From positions 62,001-126,000 of the forward strand of contig DAONGN010000001.1 of NCBI GenBank assembly GCA_035404185.1: a stretch of 64,000 nucleotides of DNA. The letters run 5' to 3'. The notes under the pieces are model-generated. The model searched no databases. It saw only the letters and a list, made by a program, of their open reading frames with translations, and was not told the DNA's origin. This document shows, piece after piece, positions 33,612-41,734 of this stretch. Source of the DNA: Candidatus Pacearchaeota archaeon. Its GTDB lineage: Bacteria; Patescibacteriota; Minisyncoccia; Minisyncoccales; Minisyncoccaceae. Made by a program: the position numbers and the translations under genes. Within the stretch, counting starts at the first letter, position 1; each line of letters starts with the position of its first letter.

Positions 33612-34217
33612 ATGGATTTAATCAATATCATTCTTCATATAGACACTTATTTAACCGACATTGTTAATGTCTACGGAGCCCTCTCGTATATTTTATTATT
33701 CGCCACTATTTTTATTGAAACCGGATTAGTCTTCATGCCTTTCCTGCCTGGCGATTCCTTACTCTTTGCTGCTGGAGCAATTTCAGCCATTAGCTCATTA
33801 AATATCTGTTTCTTGATTGTAGTACTATTCTTAGCCGCCTTTTTGGGAGACACCACAAATTATTTTATTGGAAAATATTTTGGCGAAAAAATATCCAATA
33901 GAATGAATCAAAAATATTTGATTGAAACTCAAGACTTTTATAATAAATACGGAGGCACAACTATCTTCCTTGCCCGCTTTGTTCCTATCGTCAGAACTTT
34001 CGCTCCATTTGTCGCTGGCTTAGGAAAAATGGACTACAAGAAATTTATCGCTTACAATGCAACTGGAGGATTAGCCTGGGTTCTGCTTTTTACCCTATTA
34101 GGATACTTTTTAGGCAATACCCCCCAGATCAAAGCGAACTTCTCAATCATCGTCATTTTAATCATTTTAATATCTCTAATTCCGGTTGCATTTAAGTTTA
34201 TCAAAAAATCAAAATAA
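33612..34217 (+). CDS. DedA family membrane protein
   Basis: 201 residues with five to six hydrophobic segments. It shows the DedA (SNARE-associated/VTT) hallmarks: ETGLVFMPFLPGDSLLFAAGA, GDTTNYFIGKYFG and FLARFVPIVRTFAPFVAGLGKM, where the Arg residues in FxRFxPxxR are essential in studied members. The family flips lipids (undecaprenyl phosphate or phosphatidylethanolamine) across the membrane. It starts 32 bases after the sirtuin-like gene and ends 1 base before the RNase H gene. Confidence 0.92.
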   Translation: MDLINIILHIDTYLTDIVNVYGALSYILLFATIFIETGLVFMPFLPGDSLLFAAGAISAISSLNICFLIVVLFLAAFLGDTTNYFIGKYFGEKISNRMNQKYLIETQDFYNKYGGTTIFLARFVPIVRTFAPFVAGLGKMDYKKFIAYNATGGLAWVLLFTLLGYFLGNTPQIKANFSIIVILIILISLIPVAFKFIKKSK

Positions 34218-34218
34218 T

Positions 34219-34818
34219 ATGAGCAAGAAAAAATATTACGCCTATTCTCTAAACGGAAAACATGGCATCACTGATAATTGGCCGGAATGCCAGAAAATTG
34301 TTTCGGGAATGGAAAATGCTAAATACAAAGGATTTGAGACTAAAGACCAGGCAGAAAGATGGCTTGATTTAGGCGCTGACTATAAAACAAAAAATACTGC
34401 CTCAATAAAAGGAATATATTTTGATGCAGGGACCGGAGCTGGCAAGGGAGTTGAAACTAGCGTTACCGATGAAAATGGAAATAGTTTATTAAATATTGTC
34501 ATGAAAAAGAAGGATATTGATGAAAAAGGCAATCACTTGATTGTTGATAATGTCACCAATAACTTTGGAGAATTATTAGCTTGTAAATACGCTTTAGAAA
34601 TAGCCTTAAAGAAAAACATTAAAAACGTCTTCGGGGACAGCAAGCTAATAATTGATTATTGGTCAAAAGGATACATCAAAAAAGAAATGCCCGAAGAAAC
34701 TATTTCCCTAAGCAATGAAGTCAAAAAATTAAGATATGCTTTTGAAAAAGAAGGTGGAAAAATAGAACATATTTCTGGAGGAAGCAACCCCGCTGATCTA
34801 GGTTTTCACAGAGGATAA
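34219..34818 (+). CDS. rnhA: RNase HI with N-terminal viroplasmin-like hybrid-binding domain
   Basis: Degrades RNA in RNA-DNA hybrids. I start at 34219 (MSKKKYYAY, 199 aa), 1 base after the dedA stop; a longer frame from 34186 lies inside dedA. Residues 1-50 (YAYSLNGKHGITDNWPECQKIVSGMENAKYKGF is spread over this part) resemble the caulimovirus viroplasmin/hybrid-binding domain of RNases H1. The catalytic DEDD set appears intact: FDAGT, NNFGELLACKYALE, GDSKLIIDYW and SNPADLGFHRG. Final residues match the RNase HI ending. Confidence 0.85.
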   Translation: MSKKKYYAYSLNGKHGITDNWPECQKIVSGMENAKYKGFETKDQAERWLDLGADYKTKNTASIKGIYFDAGTGAGKGVETSVTDENGNSLLNIVMKKKDIDEKGNHLIVDNVTNNFGELLACKYALEIALKKNIKNVFGDSKLIIDYWSKGYIKKEMPEETISLSNEVKKLRYAFEKEGGKIEHISGGSNPADLGFHRG

Positions 34819-34822
34819 TAAA

Positions 34823-34851
34823 TTGACAATTAACTCCTTTTTATATATTAT
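34823..34851 (+). promoter_or_regulatory. Promoter of tRNA-Ser(UGA)
   Basis: TTGACA (34823-34828), 17-base spacer, TATTAT (34846-34851); the tRNA begins 12 bases later, the same distance as for the other tRNA-Ser. Confidence 0.8.
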
Positions 34852-34862
34852 TTCCCTATCAC

Positions 34863-34950
34863 GGAGGGATGCCAGAGCGGTTGAATGGGATAGTCTTGAA
34901 AACTATTGTGGGGAAACCTACCGAGGGTTCGAATCCCTCTCCCTCCTCCA
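34863..34950 (+). tRNA. tRNA-Ser, anticodon UGA
   Basis: An 88-base type II tRNA: acceptor GGAGGGA/TCCCTCC, long variable arm with GTGGGGAAACCTAC, T loop GGTTCGAATCC, anticodon TGA in AGTCTTGAAAACT. CCA is encoded. The Nudix gene starts 17 bases after its 3' end. Confidence 0.95.
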
Positions 34951-34967
34951 GTTATAAAATCATTAAA

Positions 34968-35372
34968 ATGGAAACACAAAGACCAAAAGTAGGCGTTGCC
35001 ATTATTATTGAAAGAGATAATAAAATTCTTTTAGGCAAGAGAAAAGGCTCTCATGGAAACGGCTCATGGGCTTTTCCTGGTGGACATTTGGAATTCAATG
35101 AAACGATTGAAGATTGTGCTAAAAGAGAAGTAATAGAAGAAACTGGACTAATTGTTAATAATATTAGAAAAGATACCTTTACTAACGACATAATGAAAGA
35201 AGAAAACAAACATTATATCACCTGTTTTGTTAGGGCCGATTGCAACTCAGGAGAGCCAAAAATAATGGAACCTGAAAGATGCGAAAAATGGGGTTGGTTC
35301 AAATGGAATGAATTACCTAGTCCGCTCTTTATTCCCTTCCAAAATTATTTAAAAGAAAATAAACATTACTAA
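34968..35372 (+). CDS. Nudix hydrolase (MutT-like)
   Basis: 134 residues from the ATG at 34968; an earlier in-frame ATG at 34869 lies inside the tRNA and is rejected. The Nudix box is complete: GGHLEFNETIEDCAKREVIEETGL fits G-x5-E-x7-REUxEExGU. Upstream FPGG and downstream THYITCFVRADCNSGEP-like strands fit enzymes that sanitise nucleoside triphosphates; the substrate is not predictable. It reads directly downstream of tRNA-Ser and is probably on the same transcript, ending in a hairpin that overlaps its stop. Confidence 0.88.
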   Translation: METQRPKVGVAIIIERDNKILLGKRKGSHGNGSWAFPGGHLEFNETIEDCAKREVIEETGLIVNNIRKDTFTNDIMKEENKHYITCFVRADCNSGEPKIMEPERCEKWGWFKWNELPSPLFIPFQNYLKENKHY

Positions 35373-35393
35373 AATAGTAATGTTTTCTTTTTT
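35362..35393 (+). terminator. Terminator of the tRNA-Ser-Nudix unit
   Basis: AACATTACTA (35362-35371) and TAGTAATGTT (35375-35384) form a 10-bp stem followed by TTCTTTTTTATT. The TAA stop (35370-35372) lies in the left arm and loop. Confidence 0.85.
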
Positions 35394-35401
35394 ATTATCG
35401 C

Positions 35402-35430
35402 TTGTTTTTAATCTCTTTTTTGTATAGTAT
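35402..35430 (+). promoter_or_regulatory. Promoter of tRNA-Arg
   Basis: TTGTTT (35402-35407), 17-base spacer, TAGTAT (35425-35430), 9 bases before the tRNA. Confidence 0.55.
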
Positions 35431-35438
35431 AGAAATAC

Positions 35439-35513
35439 GCCCCCGTAGTTCAATGGATAGAATACCAGCTTGCGGAGCTTGCGATAGAGGTTCGAATCCT
35501 CTCGAGGGCACCA
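35439..35513 (+). tRNA. tRNA-Arg, anticodon GCG (with two stem mismatches)
   Basis: Acceptor GCCCCCG/CGAGGGC with a C-A mismatch at pair 5-68; anticodon stem CCAGC/GCTTG around loop TTGCGGA, with one C-T mismatch. T arm AGAGGTTCGAATCCTCT is perfect and CCA is encoded. Anticodon GCG instead of the usual bacterial ACG is uncommon. The anticodon arm contains an 8-base direct repeat AGCTTGCG. It may be a functional but drifting tRNA. Confidence 0.8.
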
Positions 35514-35652
35514 CTACATAATAGAAATAGACATACTTTAATCATACTCCTGCAATAGAGGTATCGATTATATCAAAAATTTTGAGAAAATTGCGAAAAC
35601 CCTTAGTATCTCTTAAGATAATTTAATAAATTAAAATAGTAAACAAAATTAT

Positions 35653-37116
35653 ATGGTCAATAAACAAATTATAGACTATGTTCAAAGATCGCTTGAGGGA
35701 GGATATTCGGTCGAGCAAATAAACTCGGCTCTTGCTATGCAGGGGTGGAACCAAACTGAAATAAACGAGGCGTTATTGAAGGCTCAAGAAATTATACAGC
35801 AGAAATCAATCAAGCTAGTCGTACCACCTGCTCCACCGAAAAATTCTGAATGGAACATTGAATTAAAAAGTTTATCAGCCTCACAGATTTTACTGTATCT
35901 CGGTGGACTAATTGTTGTTCTTGCAGGGACAATTTATATCGGTATTAATTGGTCGCAATGGGGTTCGATGGCGCGTATTTTTGCAATTCTCCTTCCAATA
36001 TTAATTTGTTATGGAGTTGGCTCGCCTATGTTCTTTAGTAATGAACACAAGAAACAAAGTATTGTATTTTTGGTTGTTGGTTCATTGCTTTTCCCTTTCT
36101 TTCTGTCAATTATCTTTAAAGAATTGGAAATATTCCCCAAACCATTTAGCAATAACTTCAATCTAACTATTTCATTTTTGTCTTTTATTTTATATCTTGT
36201 TTCCAGTTTTATTTTCCGTTTTCCCATCTGGGCCTTTCTTTATCAGGCCGCAGGTCTTTTTGTTTATTATTTCTTCCTCGGACTCATTGGTATTGAAAAC
36301 TTTTTTGAAAAACCCGCAATAGCTTGGCTATTTCTTATTCCCGGAACAGTATACTTATTACTAAGTTTATTTTATGATAAAAATGAAAGAAAAGATGAAG
36401 GAAATTATTCTTATACCATTGGGGCTTCAGTTCTCGTTCTTTCTTTCATTAGACTATTTGGAGAAACATTTTCTTATAACAAGGAACATCTAGCTTATCT
36501 GCTCTTCTTCTTCGGAGTGGCATATTTTCTCCTTGGTATTTTTTATGAAAAAATCAATTTCAAAAAATATTGCGAAGCCCCGTATTTTATTGGAGCAGGA
36601 ATTGTTTTCTTCTCACTTTTCCGACTCGCTATTAATGGTACTCTATTAAAAGATTTTACTGGAAATATGACAATTAACGATCATAATATTATAGGTTGGT
36701 CAAATATTGTTGTCGGTTTAATTTATCTTGTGTTTGCATATATTGTTGAAAAGTTAAAAAACATTCAACTTGAAGAGGCACCGAAATATAAAGAATTCTT
36801 TAATCTCGTGGGGCCGTTTTTCGTTCTTGGTGCGATATTTTATCTTGGGCTTGATGGCAAAAAACCAATTTACGAAACTTTGCTTTTATTGTCTAGCTTA
36901 GGATTTATCTTTGGAAGTATTCCAAAACTTGCACGACAATATCTTCTCGTTGGGACATTGTTCTTAATAATTTACATTTTTTCAATCGGTGGAGAATATT
37001 TCCAAAACGAAGTTGGCTGGCCAATCACACTCTTTGTTGCTGGTCTTGCTTCAATGGGAATCAGTATTGTGATGGAGAAAGTTAGACGAAAATATTTTAC
37101 AGTTGCAAAGGTTTAG
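35653..37116 (+). CDS. Large polytopic membrane protein (DUF2157-like)
   Basis: 487 residues. Residues 1-48 form a small helical domain (IIDYVQRSLEGGYSVEQINSAL) like the short cytoplasmic heads seen on many CPR membrane proteins, then a Pro-rich linker. From about 75 there are roughly 13-14 hydrophobic helices, starting ILLYLGGLIVVLAGTIYIGINW, which resembles the DUF2157 group of predicted membrane proteins. No catalytic motif seen. Function unknown. Codon choice looks less AT-biased than the neighbours (more CGG, CTC, GGC), and the gene lies between a tRNA and a pseudogene fragment, so recent acquisition is possible. Confidence 0.65.
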   Translation: MVNKQIIDYVQRSLEGGYSVEQINSALAMQGWNQTEINEALLKAQEIIQQKSIKLVVPPAPPKNSEWNIELKSLSASQILLYLGGLIVVLAGTIYIGINWSQWGSMARIFAILLPILICYGVGSPMFFSNEHKKQSIVFLVVGSLLFPFFLSIIFKELEIFPKPFSNNFNLTISFLSFILYLVSSFIFRFPIWAFLYQAAGLFVYYFFLGLIGIENFFEKPAIAWLFLIPGTVYLLLSLFYDKNERKDEGNYSYTIGASVLVLSFIRLFGETFSYNKEHLAYLLFFFGVAYFLLGIFYEKINFKKYCEAPYFIGAGIVFFSLFRLAINGTLLKDFTGNMTINDHNIIGWSNIVVGLIYLVFAYIVEKLKNIQLEEAPKYKEFFNLVGPFFVLGAIFYLGLDGKKPIYETLLLLSSLGFIFGSIPKLARQYLLVGTLFLIIYIFSIGGEYFQNEVGWPITLFVAGLASMGISIVMEKVRRKYFTVAKV

Positions 37117-37303
37117 TGGTGCATCATTTTCGGTAATAATAAATTCGGTGACGGAAAGCAAAGAGGAATAAGAATTCATTCCTTCTTTAACCACTTTTCC
37201 TTTTGCCCATGCGATCGTTTAGAATCATATATGCCACATTTCATGCGCCAACCGTTCATTTTTTATTAAAAATGTTTAAGCATATAATTGAATAATCCCG
37301 TAT
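37117..37303. other. Intergenic stretch with a metallopeptidase relic
   Basis: 187 bases between the membrane protein and recG. The minus strand carries a 33-codon open stretch (37176-37275) described separately; the remainder shows no gene. A TATAAT near 37284 may serve recG. Confidence 0.5.
37176..37275 (-). pseudogene. Relic of a zinc metallopeptidase (HEMWH motif)
   Basis: Between in-frame stops the minus strand encodes about 33 residues including NERLAHEMWHIYDSKRSHG and a basic end KEKWLKKE followed by TGA. HExxH with the surrounding hydrophobic residues is the zincin active-site helix. There is no start codon and nothing upstream, so this is the 3' end of a gene that has otherwise been lost. 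I cannot name the family. It is close to a region of possible gene exchange at tRNA-Arg. Confidence 0.45.
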
Positions 37304-39406
37304 ATGAATTTCTCAACCAAAATAGAAGAAATTCCTCGCGTCGGAACAGTTTACGGCAAAAGACTTAAAGCCATGGGCATTAAAACTTTGGCTGATTTAA
37401 TTTACTATTTTCCGCGAGAATACAAAGACTTCTCTAAGATATCTAAGATAAAAGATATTAAGATAAATGAAAAAGCTTGCGTCCAAGGAAAAATCATTTC
37501 TCTTGAGCAAAACAAAACTTGGGTTAAAAGAATGATTATCACAACTGCTTTAATTCAAGATGATACTGGAGCAATAGAAGCTGTCTGGTTTAACCAGCCA
37601 TATATAGGAAAAATATTAAAGGTTGGAGATGAAATTATTCTAGCCGGGAAACTTTCTTTTCAAAATAGAACTATCCAGCTCTCCTCCCCTATTTATGAAA
37701 AAATATCTTTAAAAGAAACTGTTCATTTGGGAAGAATAATGTCTGTTTATATTGAATCGCAAAATGTTTCTTCAAAATATTTAAGATATATTCTTAAACC
37801 AATTATTGAAAATATTAAAAACAAAGTTCCTGAAACTTTGCCTGAAGAAATATTAAAAAAATACGAACTTCTTCCATTAAAAAAAGCCTTAGAGCAAATT
37901 CATTTTCCTGATTCTCTTGAGCTAGCAAAAAAAGCTGAGGAAAGGTTTTCTTTTGAACAAATATTCTTCATTTCTCTTTTTAATTTAAGAAAAAAGTTAG
38001 AAATAAAAAAGGAAGAATCTCAAGCAATTCCAATAAATAAAGAACTAATAGAAAGAGTTAAAGCCTCTCTTCCTTTTGAACTAACTAAGGCCCAAAAGAA
38101 AACCCTGAATGAAATATTGAAAGATATGGAAAATCCAAACCCAATGAATAGATTGTTGCAGGGAGATGTTGGCTCAGGAAAAACTGCCGTTGCTGCTTTA
38201 GCTTCAATCAATGCCGTCAAAGCAAAAACTCAAGTTGTTTTAATGGCTCCAACCGAGATACTAGTGAAACAACACTTTAAAACTTTTTTCCAAATGCTTA
38301 AAAATTTTAATTTAAACGTTGGATTGCTAACTGGAAAAGAAGATAAATATTATTCAAAAAAGCTCCACTCTGATACTATTGAAATATCGAGAAATAAACT
38401 ATTAGAAAAAGTTGAAAATGGAGATATTGATATTTTGATTGGAACTCAAGCTTTAATTGTTAGCAGCAAAAAGAAAAAAGAAGAACAAAAGGTAAAATTC
38501 AAAAATTTGGGATTAGTAATTGTTGACGAACAGCACCGTTTTGGAGTCAAACAAAGAGCGGCTCTTTCTAAAAAATACGATAACAAAATTCCCCACTTAC
38601 TTTCTATGACCGCTACCCCCATTCCCCGAACTCTAGCGTTGACTGTTTGGGGAGATTTAGATTTATCAATTATCGATGAAATGCCTAAAAATAGAAAAAA
38701 AATTATTACTGAAATTGTTTCTGAAAAACAAAGAATTAAAAAATACGAATTTATTAAAAAAGAAATATCTAAAGGAGGACAAGTTTTTGTTGTCTGTCCA
38801 AGAATAGAATCAGAAAAAGAGGAAGAGGAAATCAAAACCGTTAAAAAAGAATATAATTATCTTTCTCGTGATGTTTTTCCTGAATCTAAATTAGCCATGC
38901 TTCACGGAAAAATGACTAGTAAAGAAAAGGATAAAACAATGAAAGACTTCAGAAGTAAAAAATATGATATTCTTGTTTCTACTTCGGTAATAGAAGTAGG
39001 AATTGATATTCCTAATGCTACCGTCATGATGATTGAAGGCAGCGATAGATTTGGCTTAGCTCAATTACATCAATTCAGGGGTCGAGTCGGAAGAGGAAAT
39101 CAACAATCATATTGCTTACTTTTTACTGATTCGAAAAGTAAAAAAACAAGAGAAAGATTAGAAGCAATGATTAAATATGATAACGGATTTAAACTTTCAG
39201 AAATGGATCTAAAATTAAGAGGTCCTGGAGACTTTTTTGGCGTAAGACAATGGGGACTGCCTGACTTCGCTATGTCCGCTCTGAAGGACCTAAACAGCAT
39301 AAAGAGAGCGAGAGAAGCAGCGGAAGAAGCATTTCCTCAAATAGAAAAAAACCCTCTCTTAAAAAGAAGGTTAGAGGCTTTTGAGGAAAAGGTTCATTTG
39401 GAATAA
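37304..39406 (+). CDS. recG: ATP-dependent DNA helicase RecG
   Basis: Branch-migrating helicase that regresses stalled forks and processes recombination intermediates. The 700 residues show the N-terminal wedge/OB domain (VGTVYGKRLKAMGIKTLADLIYYFPREY at the start, ACVQGKIISLEQNK), Walker A QGDVGSGKTAVA, Walker B VDEQHRFGVKQR, the ATATPIPRTLALT motif III, motif VI QFRGRVGRGNQQSYCLL, and the TRG motif region LRGPGDFFGVRQWG. Length is typical. Confidence 0.97.
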   Translation: MNFSTKIEEIPRVGTVYGKRLKAMGIKTLADLIYYFPREYKDFSKISKIKDIKINEKACVQGKIISLEQNKTWVKRMIITTALIQDDTGAIEAVWFNQPYIGKILKVGDEIILAGKLSFQNRTIQLSSPIYEKISLKETVHLGRIMSVYIESQNVSSKYLRYILKPIIENIKNKVPETLPEEILKKYELLPLKKALEQIHFPDSLELAKKAEERFSFEQIFFISLFNLRKKLEIKKEESQAIPINKELIERVKASLPFELTKAQKKTLNEILKDMENPNPMNRLLQGDVGSGKTAVAALASINAVKAKTQVVLMAPTEILVKQHFKTFFQMLKNFNLNVGLLTGKEDKYYSKKLHSDTIEISRNKLLEKVENGDIDILIGTQALIVSSKKKKEEQKVKFKNLGLVIVDEQHRFGVKQRAALSKKYDNKIPHLLSMTATPIPRTLALTVWGDLDLSIIDEMPKNRKKIITEIVSEKQRIKKYEFIKKEISKGGQVFVVCPRIESEKEEEEIKTVKKEYNYLSRDVFPESKLAMLHGKMTSKEKDKTMKDFRSKKYDILVSTSVIEVGIDIPNATVMMIEGSDRFGLAQLHQFRGRVGRGNQQSYCLLFTDSKSKKTRERLEAMIKYDNGFKLSEMDLKLRGPGDFFGVRQWGLPDFAMSALKDLNSIKRAREAAEEAFPQIEKNPLLKRRLEAFEEKVHLE

Positions 39407-39447
39407 AATAAAAAGCCAAGACATTTAGCTCTCTTCTTGTATTATCG

Positions 39448-39720
39448 TTAAAAAAGTTCTGAGTGTGAACCAATTCTTAATAATAAAATAGTTATTTCTG
39501 ATTTTTCTATTTTATAGATAAGGAGGATGTTCGGCTTTATATGACACTCGAAACAATCTTTAAATTCTCCAGTCAAGCGATGATTAGCATTTTTAGGTGA
39601 TAATTCTTCTCCCTTAATTAAGCTGTCTAAAACTTTCTCCAATTCAACAAGGACAGCTTTATTGTGTTTATAAAGTTTTAGATCTTTCTTGAATCGACTG
39701 GAATATTTTAAAATAAACAT
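39448..39720 (-). CDS. YafQ-family type II toxin (mRNA interferase)
   Basis: 90 residues of the RelE/ParE fold: start FILKYSSRFKKDLKLYKHN, core HRLTGEFKDCFECHIKPNILLIYKI and end LLRIGSHSELF. The end matches the YafQ family, where the His in GSHxxLF acts in ribosome-dependent mRNA cleavage. It lies 3 bases after its antitoxin gene. Length and motifs are intact, so it is likely active. Confidence 0.87.
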   Translation of the reverse strand: MFILKYSSRFKKDLKLYKHNKAVLVELEKVLDSLIKGEELSPKNANHRLTGEFKDCFECHIKPNILLIYKIEKSEITILLLRIGSHSELF

Positions 39721-39723
39721 AAA

Positions 39724-40008
39724 TCAATCTTCTAGTGCATCATTGATAAGATCTAAACCTTTATTAAAAGATTTATTACTATTTTTTGCACTCGCAATCG
39801 ATTCACGCAAAACTTCAGCGTTTCGTAAAGTAAATCCGTTCTCCCCTCTTAATTCGCAAGGAAAAGTTTTCGCGTTTATTACTTGGTGGAAAAAAATCTT
39901 AATAGCTGAACTCATATCCATACCTAGGCTATCTAAAATCTTTTTGGCCTCATTTTTAGTCTTAGAATCAATGCGAACTTGAATCTGTTCGTTATTTTTA
40001 ATAATCAT
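39724..40008 (-). CDS. DinJ/RelB-family antitoxin
   Basis: 94 residues: an N-terminal ribbon-helix-helix domain (IQVRIDSKTKNEAKKILDSLGMDMSSAIKIFFHQVI) in which LGMDMSSAIKIFF is a DinJ hallmark, and a flexible C-terminal toxin-binding part. Antitoxin before toxin, as in dinJ-yafQ. It should repress its own promoter: a 12-base palindrome covers the space between -10 and ATG. Confidence 0.88.
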   Translation of the reverse strand: MIIKNNEQIQVRIDSKTKNEAKKILDSLGMDMSSAIKIFFHQVINAKTFPCELRGENGFTLRNAEVLRESIASAKNSNKSFNKGLDLINDALED

Positions 40009-40045
40009 ATAATTATATTGTATTGCATTTTTAATTAATTGTCAA
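40007..40045 (-). promoter_or_regulatory. Antitoxin promoter and palindromic operator
   Basis: TTGACA (40045-40040), 17-base spacer, TACAAT (40022-40017) on the minus strand, only 8 bases before the ATG. The palindrome ATATAATTATAT (40007-40018) spans the start site and start codon: a natural operator for the ribbon-helix-helix antitoxin. Confidence 0.7.
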
Positions 40046-40049
40046 TACG

Positions 40050-41609
40050 TTATTTTCTTACTTTTGGTGTTACCCAGAATCCCATATACCTACCAAACAG
40101 CCAATGCATCTGAGCATGTAGGGCTGGCAATGCACTAAAAAATATCATCACGAAAGGTATTAAAATCCATTCTAAAGCCATTAAAATATACTTAAAGCGT
40201 CCATAATTGACTGGTTTGGGCGGAAGCAATAACATACTTACCCAAATACTAATAATCAAACTCGACATAGTTATAGTTAAAATCACACTAGTAATTTTGG
40301 GTAAATTATACGACACCAACGATTGAGCAAATTCATTTCCTCCTAAATACAACGGCAACCATCCTAAAGCAAATATTAAAATTGAGGAAATCGCCCAAGA
40401 AACATGTCCTTCAACCAACTCAAACCCCATTTCAAACTTTTTCCTAAAAGAAATCTTTTTATCTTTCAAAGAAGCGAAAATAAAGAAAGGAACCTCCCCC
40501 ACACCATAAGCCCATCTCTTTTGCTGTTTATAAACATTCTTTAATGTTTTTAAAAATGTTTCGGCGCAATTGGCATCCATAGAAATAGGATAATACATTG
40601 GTTGAACCTTATAATCTCCATCGTATTCAAAAAAACATTGCCAAAATATTCTTGAATCATCAGACACAACATTTTTTTGTTTAAAGCCAACATCATTTAA
40701 AGCCTTGAAGGGCATCGAATGAGAAGAAAAAGTAATTAACTTTTCTGGTCTCTCTTGATTCATGGTGTGCCAAAAAGTTGAGGAAAAAGAAAATACCCTA
40801 GATAGCGGAGGAGATTGCCAAACATTATTTAAATATAGTGGAATTGGCTGATAGCTAGTTCTTAGTGGTTTATCAACCGTTAAATAATAATAAGTTAAAC
40901 AACTAAAATATTTAGGGTAAACACAAGCATCAATATCAAAAGAAGAAACAATAATATTTTCGTAAGGAATGCTCAATGGATCAATAATCAACTCTTTAGC
41001 TTTTTGCGTTGCCCAAGCATCGTTTGCTCCATGACCCGCCAATTCTCCAGCTAAACCCATGGGGTGACAAGTGATTAACAATTTATAAAAAATATCACCA
41101 TATTTTTCTCTTATCTTTGAAGCAATCTCTCTAGCATTATCTTTATCCGCCTCTTCGCAAGCTAAAACGATTATAATTCTTTCTTTTGGATAGTCTGTAT
41201 TTAAAAGACATTTAAAAGTAGATTCAACGATTTCAAACGACTCTTGATACATTGGTAAAACTACTAAATGATAAATATTTTTCCATGATGAAATATTGAT
41301 TCCATTCTTAGGAATTCCCAATAATTCGAGCTTTTTGATCCAATCTTCTTCTTCATTCTTTTTCATTTGAGAATATCCAGCCTTTAAATAGAAAGCAAAA
41401 TAGATAGTTCTTAAAAGCCAGTAAATGTCAAAAAGAATGATAAAAAAAGCTACCAATACGGGAAGCTTGTAAGAAAGTAAAACCGACAAAAATAATAATG
41501 AAAGGCTTAAAAGTCCGGTGAACATTTCCAAGAAACGATACAAACTTCTCTCCTTCTTATCTTTCAAGTCTGCCGCTCTTCCTATTTTTAGATAGTATTT
41601 TTCTTCCAT
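40050..41609 (-). CDS. Membrane-bound processive family 2 glycosyltransferase
   Basis: 519 residues from the ATG at 41609; an upstream ATG at 41705 lies in and before tRNA-Glu and is rejected. Two membrane helices near residues 25-70, then a GT2 catalytic domain with VVLPMYQES, the DxD-type motif SFDIDA (near 224), SDDSRIFWQ and QQKRWAYG (near 363, the QxxRW motif of processive synthases), then three to four more helices. It resembles cellulose synthase/hyaluronan-type enzymes that make and export a polysaccharide. It starts 2 bases after tRNA-Glu. Confidence 0.85.
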   Translation of the reverse strand: MEEKYYLKIGRAADLKDKKERSLYRFLEMFTGLLSLSLLFLSVLLSYKLPVLVAFFIILFDIYWLLRTIYFAFYLKAGYSQMKKNEEEDWIKKLELLGIPKNGINISSWKNIYHLVVLPMYQESFEIVESTFKCLLNTDYPKERIIIVLACEEADKDNAREIASKIREKYGDIFYKLLITCHPMGLAGELAGHGANDAWATQKAKELIIDPLSIPYENIIVSSFDIDACVYPKYFSCLTYYYLTVDKPLRTSYQPIPLYLNNVWQSPPLSRVFSFSSTFWHTMNQERPEKLITFSSHSMPFKALNDVGFKQKNVVSDDSRIFWQCFFEYDGDYKVQPMYYPISMDANCAETFLKTLKNVYKQQKRWAYGVGEVPFFIFASLKDKKISFRKKFEMGFELVEGHVSWAISSILIFALGWLPLYLGGNEFAQSLVSYNLPKITSVILTITMSSLIISIWVSMLLLPPKPVNYGRFKYILMALEWILIPFVMIFFSALPALHAQMHWLFGRYMGFWVTPKVRK

Positions 41610-41611
41610 TG

Positions 41612-41683
41612 TGACCCTACAGGGAATCGAACCCTGATTACCAGATTGAAAATCTGGTGTCCTAACCGTTAGACGATAGGGCC
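41612..41683 (-). tRNA. tRNA-Glu, anticodon UUC
   Basis: Acceptor GGCCCTA/TAGGGTC, anticodon arm CCAGA TTTTCAA TCTGG with TTC, T arm CAGGGTTCGATTCCCTG. Discriminator A; CCA is not encoded (followed by CAATGG). The glycosyltransferase ATG begins 2 bases after the discriminator. Confidence 0.95.
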
Positions 41684-41734
41684 AAAGATAGATTATATAT
41701 ATCAAAAAGAAGACAAAAAGACAAGCTTCTGGAT

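Noticed and set aside
34869..34967. N-terminal extension of the Nudix protein
   Set aside because: The extra 33 codons lie inside tRNA-Ser(UGA); the ATG at 34968 gives a normal Nudix N-terminus.
35552..35570. Possible partial copy of the tRNA-Arg T arm (GCAATAGAGGTATCGAT), hence an attachment site
   Set aside because: Only about 12-16 bases match with one insertion, and no integrase gene is nearby. Chance is likely in this AT-rich gap.
41610..41705. N-terminal extension of the glycosyltransferase
   Set aside because: It translates tRNA-Glu; the ATG at 41609 is the first outside the tRNA.
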